Source of the DNA: Paenibacillus donghaensis
Lineage (GTDB): Bacteria > Bacillota > Bacilli > Paenibacillales > Paenibacillaceae
Length of the DNA stretch: 64,000 nucleotides
NCBI RefSeq assembly: GCF_002192415.1
Contig: NZ_CP021780.1
Span: 5,704,001 to 5,768,000, forward strand
Reading direction: 5' to 3'
The translations under genes were made by a program, and so were the position numbers. Below, in pieces: positions 7,651 to 17,052 of this stretch. How positions within the stretch are numbered: position 1 is the stretch's first letter; each line of letters opens with the position of its first letter. The notes below the pieces were generated by a model. That model searched no databases and was not told the origin of the DNA. It saw only the letters and a list, made by a program, of their open reading frames with translations.

Positions 7651-9426
7651 TTATAAAATTGTCCGATCTTTTGCCGTCTTGAAGGGCTCCGCCGTCTCTT
7701 GGCCGGGGCGCTCGGGCAGCAGCGGGAGCGTAATCTCAGCACGGGTTCCCCCCTCCAGCCGTTCTTGAATGGCGACACCATAGCCGGGACCGAAGTTAAC
7801 GGCGATCCGCTCCCGTACATTGCGGATGCCATAACCCCCGGTCCGCCGTCCGCTTACAGCAGGCACCAGTTGGCCCAAGCCCACTCCGTCATCCTCAATT
7901 ACCAGCAGCAGTTGACAGTTCACACACCCGATGGAGATACCGATATGCCCGCCACTCCGGCCGCTGAAGCCATGCACCACCGCATTCTCCACAAAAGGCT
8001 GCAGCAGCATCTTCGGCAGATACAGCTGCTGCACCTCGGCAGGCGCATCGATCACATAATGGATGTTGTTCTCATATCGCAATTGCTGGATCTCCAGGTA
8101 ACACTGGATATGAGTCAGCTCCTCTTCTACGGTAATCAGCGATTCCCCGTTGGAGAGCCCGATGCGGAACATCCGCCCCATTAGCTCCAGAATCCGGCTC
8201 ATCTCATGCTGTCCGGCGGAAATCGCCATCCAGTTCAGCTGATCCAGCGTATTGTATAGAAAATGAGGGTTGATATTGGCCTGCAGTGCTTCAATCTCTG
8301 CCTTTCGCAGCTGCTCGTATCGCTCCTGCAGTGATTGGTACAACTCCTCGATCCGCTCGTTCTGCTTGCGGTAGCCAGCGAACATCGCTCCGAATTCATT
8401 CGTATAGTCGTCAGGCAGCTCACTGCTCCGCCCGTTGACCGAATAGGTGCTCATCGCTCCCACCAGCAGCTTGATCGGGAAAGTAAACTGTCTACTCAGC
8501 CGATGCGCCAGCAGCAGCATCAGCAGCACGGCAGCCACTCCGATCATGCCTATGACCTGAGCCAGCCTGACACTGCCAGCGATAATCTGGCTCCACGGCG
8601 TAACCTCCACCAACGTCCAGTTGTAGTCAGGCAGCACAGAGTACACAAACAGCGAATCCTTGCCCCCGAAGCCCTGGTGGATTCTGGAGAAGCCCGCTGA
8701 TCCATTTTTGCCTGTTATCCACTCTGACAACTGCTCCGGTCTAGGCGCTTCGCCAATGCTCAGCAGCGGTTTGCCCCCCCCGTCGAGCATCATGCGGTTG
8801 ACCGCAACGGTGTCTCCGGCAAGCGTGTTCTTGAGCATATCAGATTTAATATGGATCACCAGAATCCCCAGGTATTTATTGTCATATATCAGCTTGCGCG
8901 CGAAGCTGAGCACAGGCACCTCCCCCTGAAGACCTGGCAGCTGATGCTCGCGCGACCAGGCGAAATCCGTCTGGCTTATAGCCGGATACCAAGCCTGTTT
9001 GTCCTCTTCACCGAGCCTGCGGAACTGGATATAACTGCGGGAATCGCCGCTCAGCGGCTCCTGCATATAGAGATCAATGCTCTGGATAATCGGGATGGAA
9101 TAAGTCAGATTAGCCAGCGATTGGGTGATTTTCTGCGATTCCTGATAGCGGTCGAAGCCTTCGCTTTTGTTCCCCAGGAATTCTACCAGATCATTATTGC
9201 GCGAGGTCGACAGCGACACCTGTTCGATGGTCACCAGCCGGCTGGCCAATTCCTTGTTGATTTTGTCGAGAAATTGCTGCTGGTAACGGGTATTCGTGCG
9301 CACCATCTCCCGGGAGGTAATCCCGTAGCTGGCCCATACCGTGCAGCCAAGCACAATAATCATAAATCCGGCAAAGGTGCGGAAGAACAGATTGTCAATC
9401 TTGTAGGTTTTGAACGGACTTTTCAT
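7651..9426 (-). CDS. YesM-type sensor histidine kinase
   Basis: The 591-residue membrane kinase has a first helix at about 17-37, an extracellular sensor region of about 250 residues, and a second helix at about 285-307. HAMP-like and coiled sequence leads to a His_kinase domain with the phospho-acceptor His in QANINPHFLYNTLD. The ATPase follows, with QPFVENAVVHGF (N box) and DDGVGLG (G box). It should phosphorylate the response regulator at 4591-6207. GGGAGG lies 11 nt before the ATG. The gene begins 46 nt after a terminator, so it heads its own unit; a TATAGT sequence between the two could serve as -10. Confidence 0.93.
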   Translation of the reverse strand: MKSPFKTYKIDNLFFRTFAGFMIIVLGCTVWASYGITSREMVRTNTRYQQQFLDKINKELASRLVTIEQVSLSTSRNNDLVEFLGNKSEGFDRYQESQKITQSLANLTYSIPIIQSIDLYMQEPLSGDSRSYIQFRRLGEEDKQAWYPAISQTDFAWSREHQLPGLQGEVPVLSFARKLIYDNKYLGILVIHIKSDMLKNTLAGDTVAVNRMMLDGGGKPLLSIGEAPRPEQLSEWITGKNGSAGFSRIHQGFGGKDSLFVYSVLPDYNWTLVEVTPWSQIIAGSVRLAQVIGMIGVAAVLLMLLLAHRLSRQFTFPIKLLVGAMSTYSVNGRSSELPDDYTNEFGAMFAGYRKQNERIEELYQSLQERYEQLRKAEIEALQANINPHFLYNTLDQLNWMAISAGQHEMSRILELMGRMFRIGLSNGESLITVEEELTHIQCYLEIQQLRYENNIHYVIDAPAEVQQLYLPKMLLQPFVENAVVHGFSGRSGGHIGISIGCVNCQLLLVIEDDGVGLGQLVPAVSGRRTGGYGIRNVRERIAVNFGPGYGVAIQERLEGGTRAEITLPLLPERPGQETAEPFKTAKDRTIL

Positions 9427-9471
9427 CTATGATCTGCAGCCTCCCGTACTATAGCTGTCATGCACAATATG

Positions 9472-9504
9472 AAAAGCGACGTTTCAGGAAACCGTCGCTT
9501 TTTG
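9472..9504 (-). terminator. Terminator after the permease pair
   Basis: AAAAGCGACG and CGTCGCTTTT flank a short inner TTTC/GAAA stem and lie 8 nt beyond the permease stop codon on the minus strand. Confidence 0.8.
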
Positions 9505-9511
9505 TCGTATT

Positions 9512-10357
9512 TTATCCCTTTATTCCAGTTGTGGCAATCCCCTCGACAAAATACTTCTGCAGCAGCATAAATATCACCGTGGCAGGCATTATTGACACCA
9601 GTGACATCGCCAGCAGTTGGCCCCATTCCTGCCCGGCCTGGGAATCATTGATCATCCGCAGCGCCAGCCCGACGGTGTATTTATCCACTGAGTTGATGTA
9701 GAGGAGGTGGCCGAGGAAGTCATCCCAGTTCCAGAGGAAGCAGAAGATCATCACCGTCACTACGGCAGGTTTGGTCAGCGGCAGCACAATCCGCCAGAAG
9801 ATGCCGAACCAGCTGCAACCGTCGATTTTGGCCGACTCATCCAGTTCCTTCGGAATGCCGCGCACGAACTGAATCAGCAGAAAGACGAAGAAGGTGCCTC
9901 CCGCGCCTCCGGCAAGCAGATGCGGAATGATAAACGGCAGATACGTATTGACCCAGCCCATCTGGTGGAACATCGCGTATTGCGGAATGATCAGCACTTG
10001 TCCGGGCAGCATCAGCGTGACCATCAGCAGCGAGAACCAGAACTTCTTCAGCGGAAAATCAAGCCGTCCGAAGCCAAACGCTACCAGTGTACAGGAGATA
10101 AGCGTCGCCACCAGCACCGCAATCTCCAGTGTGAACGTATTCAGATAGAAATGGGTAAATGAGTAGCCTGGCACGGAGTTCCAGCCCTTAGTGAAATTGC
10201 TCCATTGCGGCACAGCGGGGAAAATATTCGGCGAGCTCAGCTCGGCATTACTTTTGAGCGAAGCCCCGATCCACCAGATGACCGGATAAATCATCACCAG
10301 ACTGAACACAATCATCGCCGCATGACGGCTGACCTGCTTCCACTTGATGCGCATCAT
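9512..10357 (-). CDS. Carbohydrate ABC transporter permease (MalG-type)
   Basis: The 281-residue integral membrane protein has about six hydrophobic segments and the EAA loop ELDESAKIDGCSWFGIFWRI, which contacts the ATPase. It ends in the common YFVEGIATTGIKG tail. It is the second permease of the importer, and its start overlaps the first permease stop by 4 bp (ATGA), which indicates translational coupling. GGGAGG precedes the ATG. It probably imports xylan-derived oligosaccharides bound by the lipoprotein at 6267-7556. Confidence 0.92.
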   Translation of the reverse strand: MMRIKWKQVSRHAAMIVFSLVMIYPVIWWIGASLKSNAELSSPNIFPAVPQWSNFTKGWNSVPGYSFTHFYLNTFTLEIAVLVATLISCTLVAFGFGRLDFPLKKFWFSLLMVTLMLPGQVLIIPQYAMFHQMGWVNTYLPFIIPHLLAGGAGGTFFVFLLIQFVRGIPKELDESAKIDGCSWFGIFWRIVLPLTKPAVVTVMIFCFLWNWDDFLGHLLYINSVDKYTVGLALRMINDSQAGQEWGQLLAMSLVSIMPATVIFMLLQKYFVEGIATTGIKG

Positions 10358-11259
10358 TTCTTCCCTCCCATATCCGTTTCATAGAATACCCAATATTTCG
10401 AGCTGCCTGAGATAAGTGCGGTAACCACAACAATCATGATCAGCATGACCCAGGCAAGTGCTGAAGCATACCCCAGCTGATAGCGGTTGAACGCTTGCTC
10501 GTATAGGTAGAGTGCATAGACATAAGTCGAATTCATCGGTCCTCCACGTGTGATTACGAAGGCAGAGGTAAACATCTGGAAGGCACTGATAACGCCCATA
10601 ATGAGGTTGAAATACAGCGTTGGCGAGAGCATCGGCAGTGTGATTGACCGGAACTGGGTCCAGCGGCTGGCTCCGTCCACTGAAGAAGCTTCATATAGAT
10701 CCTTGGGAATCTGCTTGAGTCCGGCCAAAAAAATAACCATTGCTGATCCGAACTGCCACGTATTCAGCAGAATCAGCGATCCGAGTGCCGTCCCCGGGTT
10801 GGTGATCCAGCCGATGCCCTGAATACCGACCAGGTCCAGCAGTTTGTTGAAGAAGCCATCTACGCCGAACATGTTGCTCCACAGCAAGGAGACGGCAATG
10901 CTGCCTCCGATCAGGGAAGGGAAATAAATCGCTGTACGGTAGGCCGAGATCCCTTTGACGGCTTTGTTCAGAATAACAGCCACGAACAGGGCAGCCACCA
11001 GCTTGAGCGGCACCGAGGCCAGCACGTACAGAAAGGTTACCTTCACTGATTGCACGAACTTGGCGTCATTGGTGAACATTTTGATATAATTCTTGAATCC
11101 CACCCAGTCGATTGACTCCATCAAGGTGTAATCCGTAAAGGAATAATACAGTGACAAAAGCATGGGATACGCGGTCAGCCACAGAAAGCCGATCAGCCAG
11201 GGTGCAATAAACAAATATCCGGCTACGGGGGCGTCCCACCGGCTTAAGAAACGTTTCAT
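10354..11259 (-). CDS. Carbohydrate ABC transporter permease (MalF-type)
   Basis: The 301-residue integral membrane protein has six predicted helices and the EAA-loop sequence DLYEASSVDGASRWTQFRSI. I start at the ATG with AGAGGTGAT directly upstream. The longer reading frame back to 11427 runs through a terminator and is rejected. It is the first gene of the two-permease unit. A perfect 18-bp palindrome lies 32 bp upstream of the start, together with a TATACT that could be its -10. Confidence 0.92.
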   Translation of the reverse strand: MKRFLSRWDAPVAGYLFIAPWLIGFLWLTAYPMLLSLYYSFTDYTLMESIDWVGFKNYIKMFTNDAKFVQSVKVTFLYVLASVPLKLVAALFVAVILNKAVKGISAYRTAIYFPSLIGGSIAVSLLWSNMFGVDGFFNKLLDLVGIQGIGWITNPGTALGSLILLNTWQFGSAMVIFLAGLKQIPKDLYEASSVDGASRWTQFRSITLPMLSPTLYFNLIMGVISAFQMFTSAFVITRGGPMNSTYVYALYLYEQAFNRYQLGYASALAWVMLIMIVVVTALISGSSKYWVFYETDMGGKK

Positions 11260-11290
11260 ACGATCACCTCTTCGATTTCTTGTTGTTGCT

Positions 11291-11308
11291 TCTATACTTA
11301 AGTATAGA
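11291..11308. promoter_or_regulatory. 18-bp perfect palindrome in permease operon leader
   Basis: TCTATACTTAAGTATAGA is a perfect palindrome between the aguA terminator and the permease start. On the minus strand its TATACT is preceded, 17 nt upstream, by TTTAGC, so promoter and operator may overlap. The regulator is not known. Confidence 0.5.
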
Positions 11309-11364
11309 GAGCAACCGCCGGTGGCTAAAGCAGACGAATCATCGAATTCCTTCAAAATAAACCG

Positions 11365-11416
11365 AAAAAACAGCGGACAAGATCCCCCGGAGCTGCTCCG
11401 GTTGTCTTGTCCGCTG
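11365..11416 (-). terminator. Rho-independent terminator after aguA
   Basis: A 12-bp stem CAGCGGACAAGA/TCTTGTCCGCTG (11371-11382, 11405-11416) encloses an inner GC stem. It is followed by six T residues on the minus strand, 42 nt past the aguA stop. Confidence 0.92.
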
Positions 11417-11458
11417 TTCATTTGCACCTGCCGTGCAGGCAGGTGTAAGGAGGGTAGG

Positions 11459-13543
11459 CTAGTAGATTACGCGTCCCAGTTCATCGGGAATCCCGCTTTT
11501 GCGCCAGAAATAGGTATTGATGATATCGCGCCATTCACAGGCATGCTCTGCCTGCTCCTTCAGTCGCCCGGCTACCTGGCTGTACAACTGCTCATTCAGG
11601 CGGCCTTCAAGCTCTTGCCACTGCGCGAGCAGTCCGCGCGCCTGCTCCACCCCTTCGAAATGGGCATTGTAAATATGCTGAATCACACTTGTACCGGAAT
11701 GCAGCTTATGGGTGTATGGCACATGATGGAAGAATAGCAGCAGTTCGTCCGGGCAGGATTCCAGCACTTCATAGCGCTCTGCGTTCGATCCGTTGTACTG
11801 GGCGGCGTAGCCTGTGCCTGTTGCGGTGGTGCGGTCTACGCCGATGCCTCCACAATCCGCGAAATGATAGGTGCCCCACATCGAATATTCATAGCCGTCC
11901 ACATTCGGGCCATAGTGATGGGAGGGATTGACCATCCAGCCCACCCCCAGCGGCGCGGTGTAGGATTCATAGATGCTCCAGGAATCCAGCAGCATCCGGC
12001 AGACCGTCTCTACAACCGGCTCCATGGGGCCAAAGGTCAGTTGGGCCCATTCCTGTGCAATGTCTTCGGCCGACAGCTCCGGGTTCCAGGCCAGGCGGCC
12101 GTAGCCGTAGAGATTGGCCTGTGCCAGCAGATGTCCCGTCCAGTTGGGGTCGTCTCCGATATTGGAGACGGCGGCGATGCCGCCCCACGCTCTGCCGTAC
12201 AGCGAGCCGTCGGCTATCGCTTTGACGGTAGATCCTTCGCCCCTGCTGAGCGTATCGAAATCCAGCACTTGCTTCCACTGCGGCACCAGATAACACAGAT
12301 GCCGCTGCTGGCCGGTATACTCCTGGGCAATCTGAAACTCGACCACCTGATGGGTAGCCGGAATGGCTCCGATCAGCGGGGAGACCGGCTCGCGGACCTG
12401 GAAGTCCATCGGCCCGTTCTTGATCTGCAGGATGACATTGTCATGGAAGCGGCCATCCAGCGGTGTGAAATGGTCATAGGCTGCCCGCGCGCGGTCTGTC
12501 TTGCGGTCCCGCCAGTCCTGCTTACAGTTGTAGACGAAGCAGCGCCAGATGACCAGGCCGCCGTATGGGGACAGCGCCTCCGCCAGCATATTGGAGCCGT
12601 CGGCATGGTCGCGGCCATAGGTGAACGGTCCAGGGCGGTGCTCCGAATCCGCCTTCACCAGAAATCCGCCGAAATCCGGAATAGCGGCATAAATTTCGGC
12701 AGCGCGTTCCCGCCACCACTCGCGTACAGCGGGATCAAGCGGGTCAGCCGTGTCCAGTCCGCCGATCTCCATCGGGGCGGCGAAGTTGATGCTCAGGAAA
12801 CTGCGGATCGCATACTTCCGGAAGATATCCGCTACTCTGGCTACATCCGGCAGCATTTCAGCGGTGATCAGGCGTGTCTCCACCGCGAACACATTGACGT
12901 TGTTGATCGAAATCGCATTGAGGCCCACCGATGCCAGCATCCTGGCGTAGTCCTCCACCCGCTGCAGGTCATCCTTGATTCTATTCTGCTCATAAAAAAT
13001 CGAAGCTCCCGCGTAGCCGCGCTCAATCGTTCCGTCCATGTTGTCCCATTGATTGATCATCCGCAGGCGGTTAGCCGGCTTCGAGCTGATGTCCAGCGCT
13101 TCCAGCGGCGCGCCGGTGCCCAGCAGACGCAGCAGGTGAAACGCTCCGTACAGCAGTCCGGCGGGTGCATCGGCCCCGATGGCGATGCAGCTATGCGCTT
13201 CACTGCTGCGGATGGCATACCCTTCCGGTGAAGCAAGCCGGGGCGGATCGCCGCCGAATACCTGCTCCACCAGAGGATTGCCCCCACCCCACGTTCCGAT
13301 GGCGATGCAAGGGCGATTGGCCGCTGACAATGCGTCTGCAGCAACCAGTGGCGCGCTGCCGAGCAGCGAGCTTAGGCCCCGGACCAGTTCCGCCACTGCG
13401 GTGCCGGTCACTTCATCCTGCTCTGCCGCAATGATGCTGTGGTACGGGGTGACGGGGGAATGTTCGGACGAAGCCGATGCGGGGCGGGGGTAACCCAGCC
13501 ACGCTTCATAACCATTTCCTTTTGGCTGTAATATTGCGCTCAT
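11459..13543 (-). CDS. aguA: GH67 alpha-glucuronidase
   Basis: The 694-residue product matches glycoside hydrolase family 67. It removes 4-O-methyl-glucuronic acid from the non-reducing end of aldouronic acids released from glucuronoxylan. Family landmarks are [17 protein letters not shown], the acid-catalyst region [15 protein letters not shown] with its Glu, and the base pair region [19 protein letters not shown] (Asp) with [13 protein letters not shown] (Glu). The length fits the family (about 680). There is no signal peptide, so it acts inside the cell on imported oligomers. It follows the GH52 gene by 58 nt, with AAAGGAG upstream of its ATG, and ends at a strong terminator. Confidence 0.95.
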   Translation of the reverse strand: MSAILQPKGNGYEAWLGYPRPASASSEHSPVTPYHSIIAAEQDEVTGTAVAELVRGLSSLLGSAPLVAADALSAANRPCIAIGTWGGGNPLVEQVFGGDPPRLASPEGYAIRSSEAHSCIAIGADAPAGLLYGAFHLLRLLGTGAPLEALDISSKPANRLRMINQWDNMDGTIERGYAGASIFYEQNRIKDDLQRVEDYARMLASVGLNAISINNVNVFAVETRLITAEMLPDVARVADIFRKYAIRSFLSINFAAPMEIGGLDTADPLDPAVREWWRERAAEIYAAIPDFGGFLVKADSEHRPGPFTYGRDHADGSNMLAEALSPYGGLVIWRCFVYNCKQDWRDRKTDRARAAYDHFTPLDGRFHDNVILQIKNGPMDFQVREPVSPLIGAIPATHQVVEFQIAQEYTGQQRHLCYLVPQWKQVLDFDTLSRGEGSTVKAIADGSLYGRAWGGIAAVSNIGDDPNWTGHLLAQANLYGYGRLAWNPELSAEDIAQEWAQLTFGPMEPVVETVCRMLLDSWSIYESYTAPLGVGWMVNPSHHYGPNVDGYEYSMWGTYHFADCGGIGVDRTTATGTGYAAQYNGSNAERYEVLESCPDELLLFFHHVPYTHKLHSGTSVIQHIYNAHFEGVEQARGLLAQWQELEGRLNEQLYSQVAGRLKEQAEHACEWRDIINTYFWRKSGIPDELGRVIY

Positions 13544-13601
13544 TATGAAGCACTCCTTTGCTGAAGCTGATTTGTTATTATAGCGTGCAACCTATCAATT
13601 C

Positions 13602-15809
13602 TTATATTCGAACAAGCCGGTGTTCCCCTTTACCTTCCAGCAGCCAGAGAATCGCCGTCACTCCGCGCGGATAATATTTGCTTCCGCCGATCAGGCCATT
13701 CAGAATCTGGTCGCTCCAGCACCAGTAGGACAGCTCCGGGTGCAGCAGCCAGTTCACATGCGCCGCATCGGCAGCCGCGCCCTTGTCACCCCATGGCAGC
13801 TCCAGAATCTCGCGGGCGATGAACTGGGAGAGATAGATTTTGCTGAGCCAGGAGTTGCTACTGGTAGAGGACAGCTTCCATGCCCCGTCTTCGAACAGAC
13901 AAGTGCCGGGCACCAGCACCGTATCCAGATGGGTACGCAGCGCCTCCAGATAACCCGCGAACCGCCCCTTCCGGTCCAATGCCTCCGCACAGCCTGTGAA
14001 GTAAGGGAACACCAGCCCTTCAATCGCCGGGATAATCTGCGAGTCGTTATCCTCTCCGATAATGGCCGGGATATAGCCCTTGTCATTCAGCGCCGCCGTA
14101 ACCGCCGCGGCACATTGATCCGCCTGCCCTCCGGCTTCCGCCGACAGCTCTGCCAGCCCTTCCTTGGCGAACAGCCGCTCCAGCGCCACATAGGCAGCCC
14201 AGCATTTGCCGGCCAGATAGATGTTATTACGCGACTGGCCGAGCGAGACATCGAGGCTGTCATAGGTCGTAATTTCCGCACCACCTTCGGTGCGGGTGCT
14301 GTCGAGGCCCATCAGCCCATTGCGCTTGTCCGCTTCAGGATGATCACGGTTCAGCATACTGCTGAAGCAGTCGCGGATCACCGGAAGCATTTGGTCGATG
14401 AAGGCGCGGTCACCAGTCTGCTCGATATAGACCAGAGCGCAGCACAGCCAATTCACCAGCTCCTCATGGCTCATATAGGAGAAGCATTCATCCAACCCAG
14501 CCATCTCATAGGCCGAATACTGCGGACGCGAGAAGACATTGGCGACCCCCACATCATGGGTAAAAGCCAACCCGCCCGGATATTCCTGCAGTTCGCCGGG
14601 GAATCTGACCTGGTCCCGGTAGCTATAGCGGGAGACGAACAGCTCCAGCTCATTGCGGACCGTCCAGGGGTGCAGCAGCATCTCATAGAAGAGCTGGTCG
14701 GCGGTCAGATCAAGCGTGTTCATCATCCGGTATTCACCTTCGTTGACGATCCAGAGCAGCCCTTCCTCCGCCAGCAGCAGCTGGGTGCTGCCGTAATAGC
14801 TGTGAATGGCGTGGGCGAGCATAAAGCTCTGGTCTGAAGACAATCCGGCGGAACCCACCCATTCGTCCGCTTCACAGCAGGATTCGCTCAGTTCGCCGAA
14901 ATGCTGCAGTGAATAGTCGGCCGCTTCTTCAATATTGGCAAACAGCGAGGTGTAATAATAGGAGGCATCGATGCCCGAAGTTACAATGCCTCCCCGGTAG
15001 AAGCAGACGGCGAAGGAGAAGGTCCGGCATTCGCCGGGGGCTACCTCCATCAGCAGCGCCCCTGTTCCCCCCAGGCCAAAAGCCAGATTATGGGCCAGGC
15101 CCTCTTCCAGAATCTTCTCCATTGTGAACCCGAGCGCCTCTACCACGCCTTCGTCCTTGCAGGCAATCGCAGTCAGCCGTCCCTGGCCTATTCCTGCGAA
15201 CCGGCCCTCAGCGGTATCGCTCAGCCGCCGCATGGAGGCATAGGGATCGCTTCCTTCGTAGCCGAAGAAGCCTTTGCGCGCAAGGGTGCCCTGCGTATTA
15301 TCCAGCGTCAGCTGTACGAACACCGCAGGTACCAGCGCCGCCTTCAGCGCTTCACGGTCACCGGCCGCGGGGTCCGGCACGCTCCGCACCGGTGAATAGA
15401 TGCGCAGCGTCAGGTCGCCGGCCTGCCAGGTATCGGTGCCAGCCTTCAGCTCCCGGGAGATCTGCTCGTCCCGGAAAGGCGCCAGCACCGTATCGGAGGG
15501 CCGGAACCAGCCGCTCGGCTTATCGCGGTCATTGCCTCCCGGAGCGGTGGGGAACACCTCCTGGAACTCTGCTTCCCTTTTGTCCAGCTTCTCCACATCA
15601 TATCTTGCGCTGGCATCCTCAACTTGCTCGAAGAACGGCAGGGCCTCGTAACATCCGCCATCTCTGGATTGCAGGCCAATAAACACATTGTGATCCGCCG
15701 GCTTGCCCAGCTCCAGACCTAGCCCGCCGTTTTTGCCGCGGAAGCCGAGGGTGAAGCTTGCAAATGCACCGATTGGTGAATGCTGTGCGTTATAGAAAAT
15801 ATTATTCAC
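13602..15809 (-). CDS. GH52 beta-xylosidase
   Basis: The product (735 residues from the GTG chosen) matches glycoside hydrolase family 52, intracellular retaining beta-xylosidases. Landmarks are FYNAQHSPIGAFASFTLGF at the start, the nucleophile region WIVNEGEYRMMNTLDL (Glu) and the acid/base region EITTYDSLDVSLGQ (Asp). A GTG at 15809 with AAAGGGG 11 nt upstream gives the family's usual N-terminus. An ATG at 15830 is the alternative; the still longer frame to 15896 would translate the operator repeats. It heads the glycosidase unit, feeding xylose from oligomers trimmed by aguA. Confidence 0.92.
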   Translation of the reverse strand: MNNIFYNAQHSPIGAFASFTLGFRGKNGGLGLELGKPADHNVFIGLQSRDGGCYEALPFFEQVEDASARYDVEKLDKREAEFQEVFPTAPGGNDRDKPSGWFRPSDTVLAPFRDEQISRELKAGTDTWQAGDLTLRIYSPVRSVPDPAAGDREALKAALVPAVFVQLTLDNTQGTLARKGFFGYEGSDPYASMRRLSDTAEGRFAGIGQGRLTAIACKDEGVVEALGFTMEKILEEGLAHNLAFGLGGTGALLMEVAPGECRTFSFAVCFYRGGIVTSGIDASYYYTSLFANIEEAADYSLQHFGELSESCCEADEWVGSAGLSSDQSFMLAHAIHSYYGSTQLLLAEEGLLWIVNEGEYRMMNTLDLTADQLFYEMLLHPWTVRNELELFVSRYSYRDQVRFPGELQEYPGGLAFTHDVGVANVFSRPQYSAYEMAGLDECFSYMSHEELVNWLCCALVYIEQTGDRAFIDQMLPVIRDCFSSMLNRDHPEADKRNGLMGLDSTRTEGGAEITTYDSLDVSLGQSRNNIYLAGKCWAAYVALERLFAKEGLAELSAEAGGQADQCAAAVTAALNDKGYIPAIIGEDNDSQIIPAIEGLVFPYFTGCAEALDRKGRFAGYLEALRTHLDTVLVPGTCLFEDGAWKLSSTSSNSWLSKIYLSQFIAREILELPWGDKGAAADAAHVNWLLHPELSYWCWSDQILNGLIGGSKYYPRGVTAILWLLEGKGEHRLVRI

Positions 15810-15849
15810 AGATTTTGCAACCCCTTTCATCTTCTCATATCCTAGCACG

Positions 15850-15899
15850 CCAAATCCGGCTGCCGCCATTGCCAAATCCAGCGAATATTTACCCAAATC
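15850..15899. promoter_or_regulatory. Three CCAAATC direct repeats, divergent AraC/GH52 region
   Basis: CCAAATC occurs at 15850-15856, 15872-15878 and 15893-15899, i.e. 22 and 21 bp apart, on the same DNA face. The position between a divergent AraC regulator and the GH52 gene is typical of AraC half-sites. TATACT at 15913-15918 could be the -10 of the AraC gene. Confidence 0.6.
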
Positions 15900-15949
15900 G
15901 CGCAGAGTACGCTATACTGATAGCAAATGGGGCAGGGAGGTTGCGAATT

Positions 15950-16861
15950 ATGGTTAACGCTTACATTCCGCCTGCGTTGGGACAGAGCCTCAGCGAGATT
16001 CTGATTCCCGATATGCAGACTACACTGAATCTGTATGGCATCCATCTGCGCCGGGTCAGCGGCGATTGGGATTATCCCGTCCATGAGCACCCGCAATATG
16101 AGATCAACTATGTGCTGGAGGGGCGGCAGCTGCTGACAGTCAGCGGCTCCGCCTATATGCAGCAGGCCGGGGATCTGGTGCTGCTGCGTCCTGGGGATGC
16201 CCATTCCAGCCGCAGCATCAGCAGAGAACCGTTCACCTACTTCTGCATCCATTTCGATATTGACGATGCCGATTTTCTCTCGCTGCTCAGCCGGCTGGAG
16301 CAGGTGCTGTTCCCGGCCGAAGGCGCGGTCACCACCCAGGTCCAGCCTGTGCTGGCCAAGCTGATCGGGATGGCCGGCACGGCGGAGGAGATGACAATCG
16401 CCCGACAGATGCGGCTGCAGTCGGCGATCTTCGAGATGTTCGGCCTGCTGTGGGAAGCAATCTCCATTCAGGCTACGAGCCTCACGGGCACCGGCCATGA
16501 GAAGGTTGAGCTGGCTCATCTGATCAGGGGCCGGCTGCAGGGGCTGGTGAATCAGCATTTCAAGCAGGGCATCGTCGCTGAGCAGCATTACGGCATCGAC
16601 GATGTAGCCGCCGAGCTGGGCATGAGCACCTCCCACTGCAACCGTGTCTTCCGGCATGTCTTCGGCCTGCCGCCGCGCGCTTTTCTCTCCGAGCTGATGC
16701 TGCAGAAGGCCAAGGTGCTCCTGCTGGATGACCGGCTGCCCGTGCAGCAGATCTCCTCCATCCTCGGCTACCGCGACATCGCCCATTTCAGCCGCCAGTT
16801 CAAGCGCTGGTCCGGCCAGTCCCCCAGCGAATACCGCCGCGAGGTGCTGGCTCGCGCCTGA
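15950..16861 (+). CDS. AraC family regulator of the xylan locus
   Basis: The 303-residue product has an N-terminal cupin sensing domain (DYPVHEHPQYEINYVLEG, GDLVLLRPGDAH) and a C-terminal AraC helix-turn-helix pair (GYRDIAHFSRQFKRWSGQSP). I chose the ATG with GGGAGG at 15935-15940, 9 nt upstream; the longer frame from 15758 overlaps the GH52 gene and its operator. Being divergent from GH52-aguA, it is inferred to control that unit in response to a xylan breakdown product. The locus thus has two regulatory inputs: this one and the YesMN-type pair. Confidence 0.92.
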   Translation: MVNAYIPPALGQSLSEILIPDMQTTLNLYGIHLRRVSGDWDYPVHEHPQYEINYVLEGRQLLTVSGSAYMQQAGDLVLLRPGDAHSSRSISREPFTYFCIHFDIDDADFLSLLSRLEQVLFPAEGAVTTQVQPVLAKLIGMAGTAEEMTIARQMRLQSAIFEMFGLLWEAISIQATSLTGTGHEKVELAHLIRGRLQGLVNQHFKQGIVAEQHYGIDDVAAELGMSTSHCNRVFRHVFGLPPRAFLSELMLQKAKVLLLDDRLPVQQISSILGYRDIAHFSRQFKRWSGQSPSEYRREVLARA

Positions 16862-17052
16862 GCATACGGGTGAGCTTGCCTGCCGAGTAACGGGTGCGCG
16901 CAGGCGCGTGCTTGCCTGCGGGGAACCGCCTGCGCGCAGGAGCGTACTTGCCGCCAAGCCGGATTGCTTGCAGCACAACCAAATGTTACTTCAGATATAG
17001 CGTGGATTTTAAAGTTTTGTTCGGAGCGTTCAGCGTAGTTAGTTGCAAAACT
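16862..17052. other. Gene-free GC-rich stretch downstream of the AraC gene
   Basis: The first 120 bp are GC-rich with repeated CTTGCCTGC and GCGCGCAGG words. Some of these can pair, but without a T run I cannot call a terminator. AAAACT at 17047-17052 directly precedes the inverted-repeat element that follows. Confidence 0.4.

Noticed and set aside
11864..13231. 455-residue plus-strand frame
   Set aside because: Antisense to the GH67 gene; composition typical of a GC-rich shadow frame.
13620..14837. 405-residue plus-strand frame
   Set aside because: Antisense to the GH52 gene.
15842..16978. 378-residue minus-strand frame
   Set aside because: Antisense to the AraC gene at 15950-16861, which has correct motifs and ribosome site.
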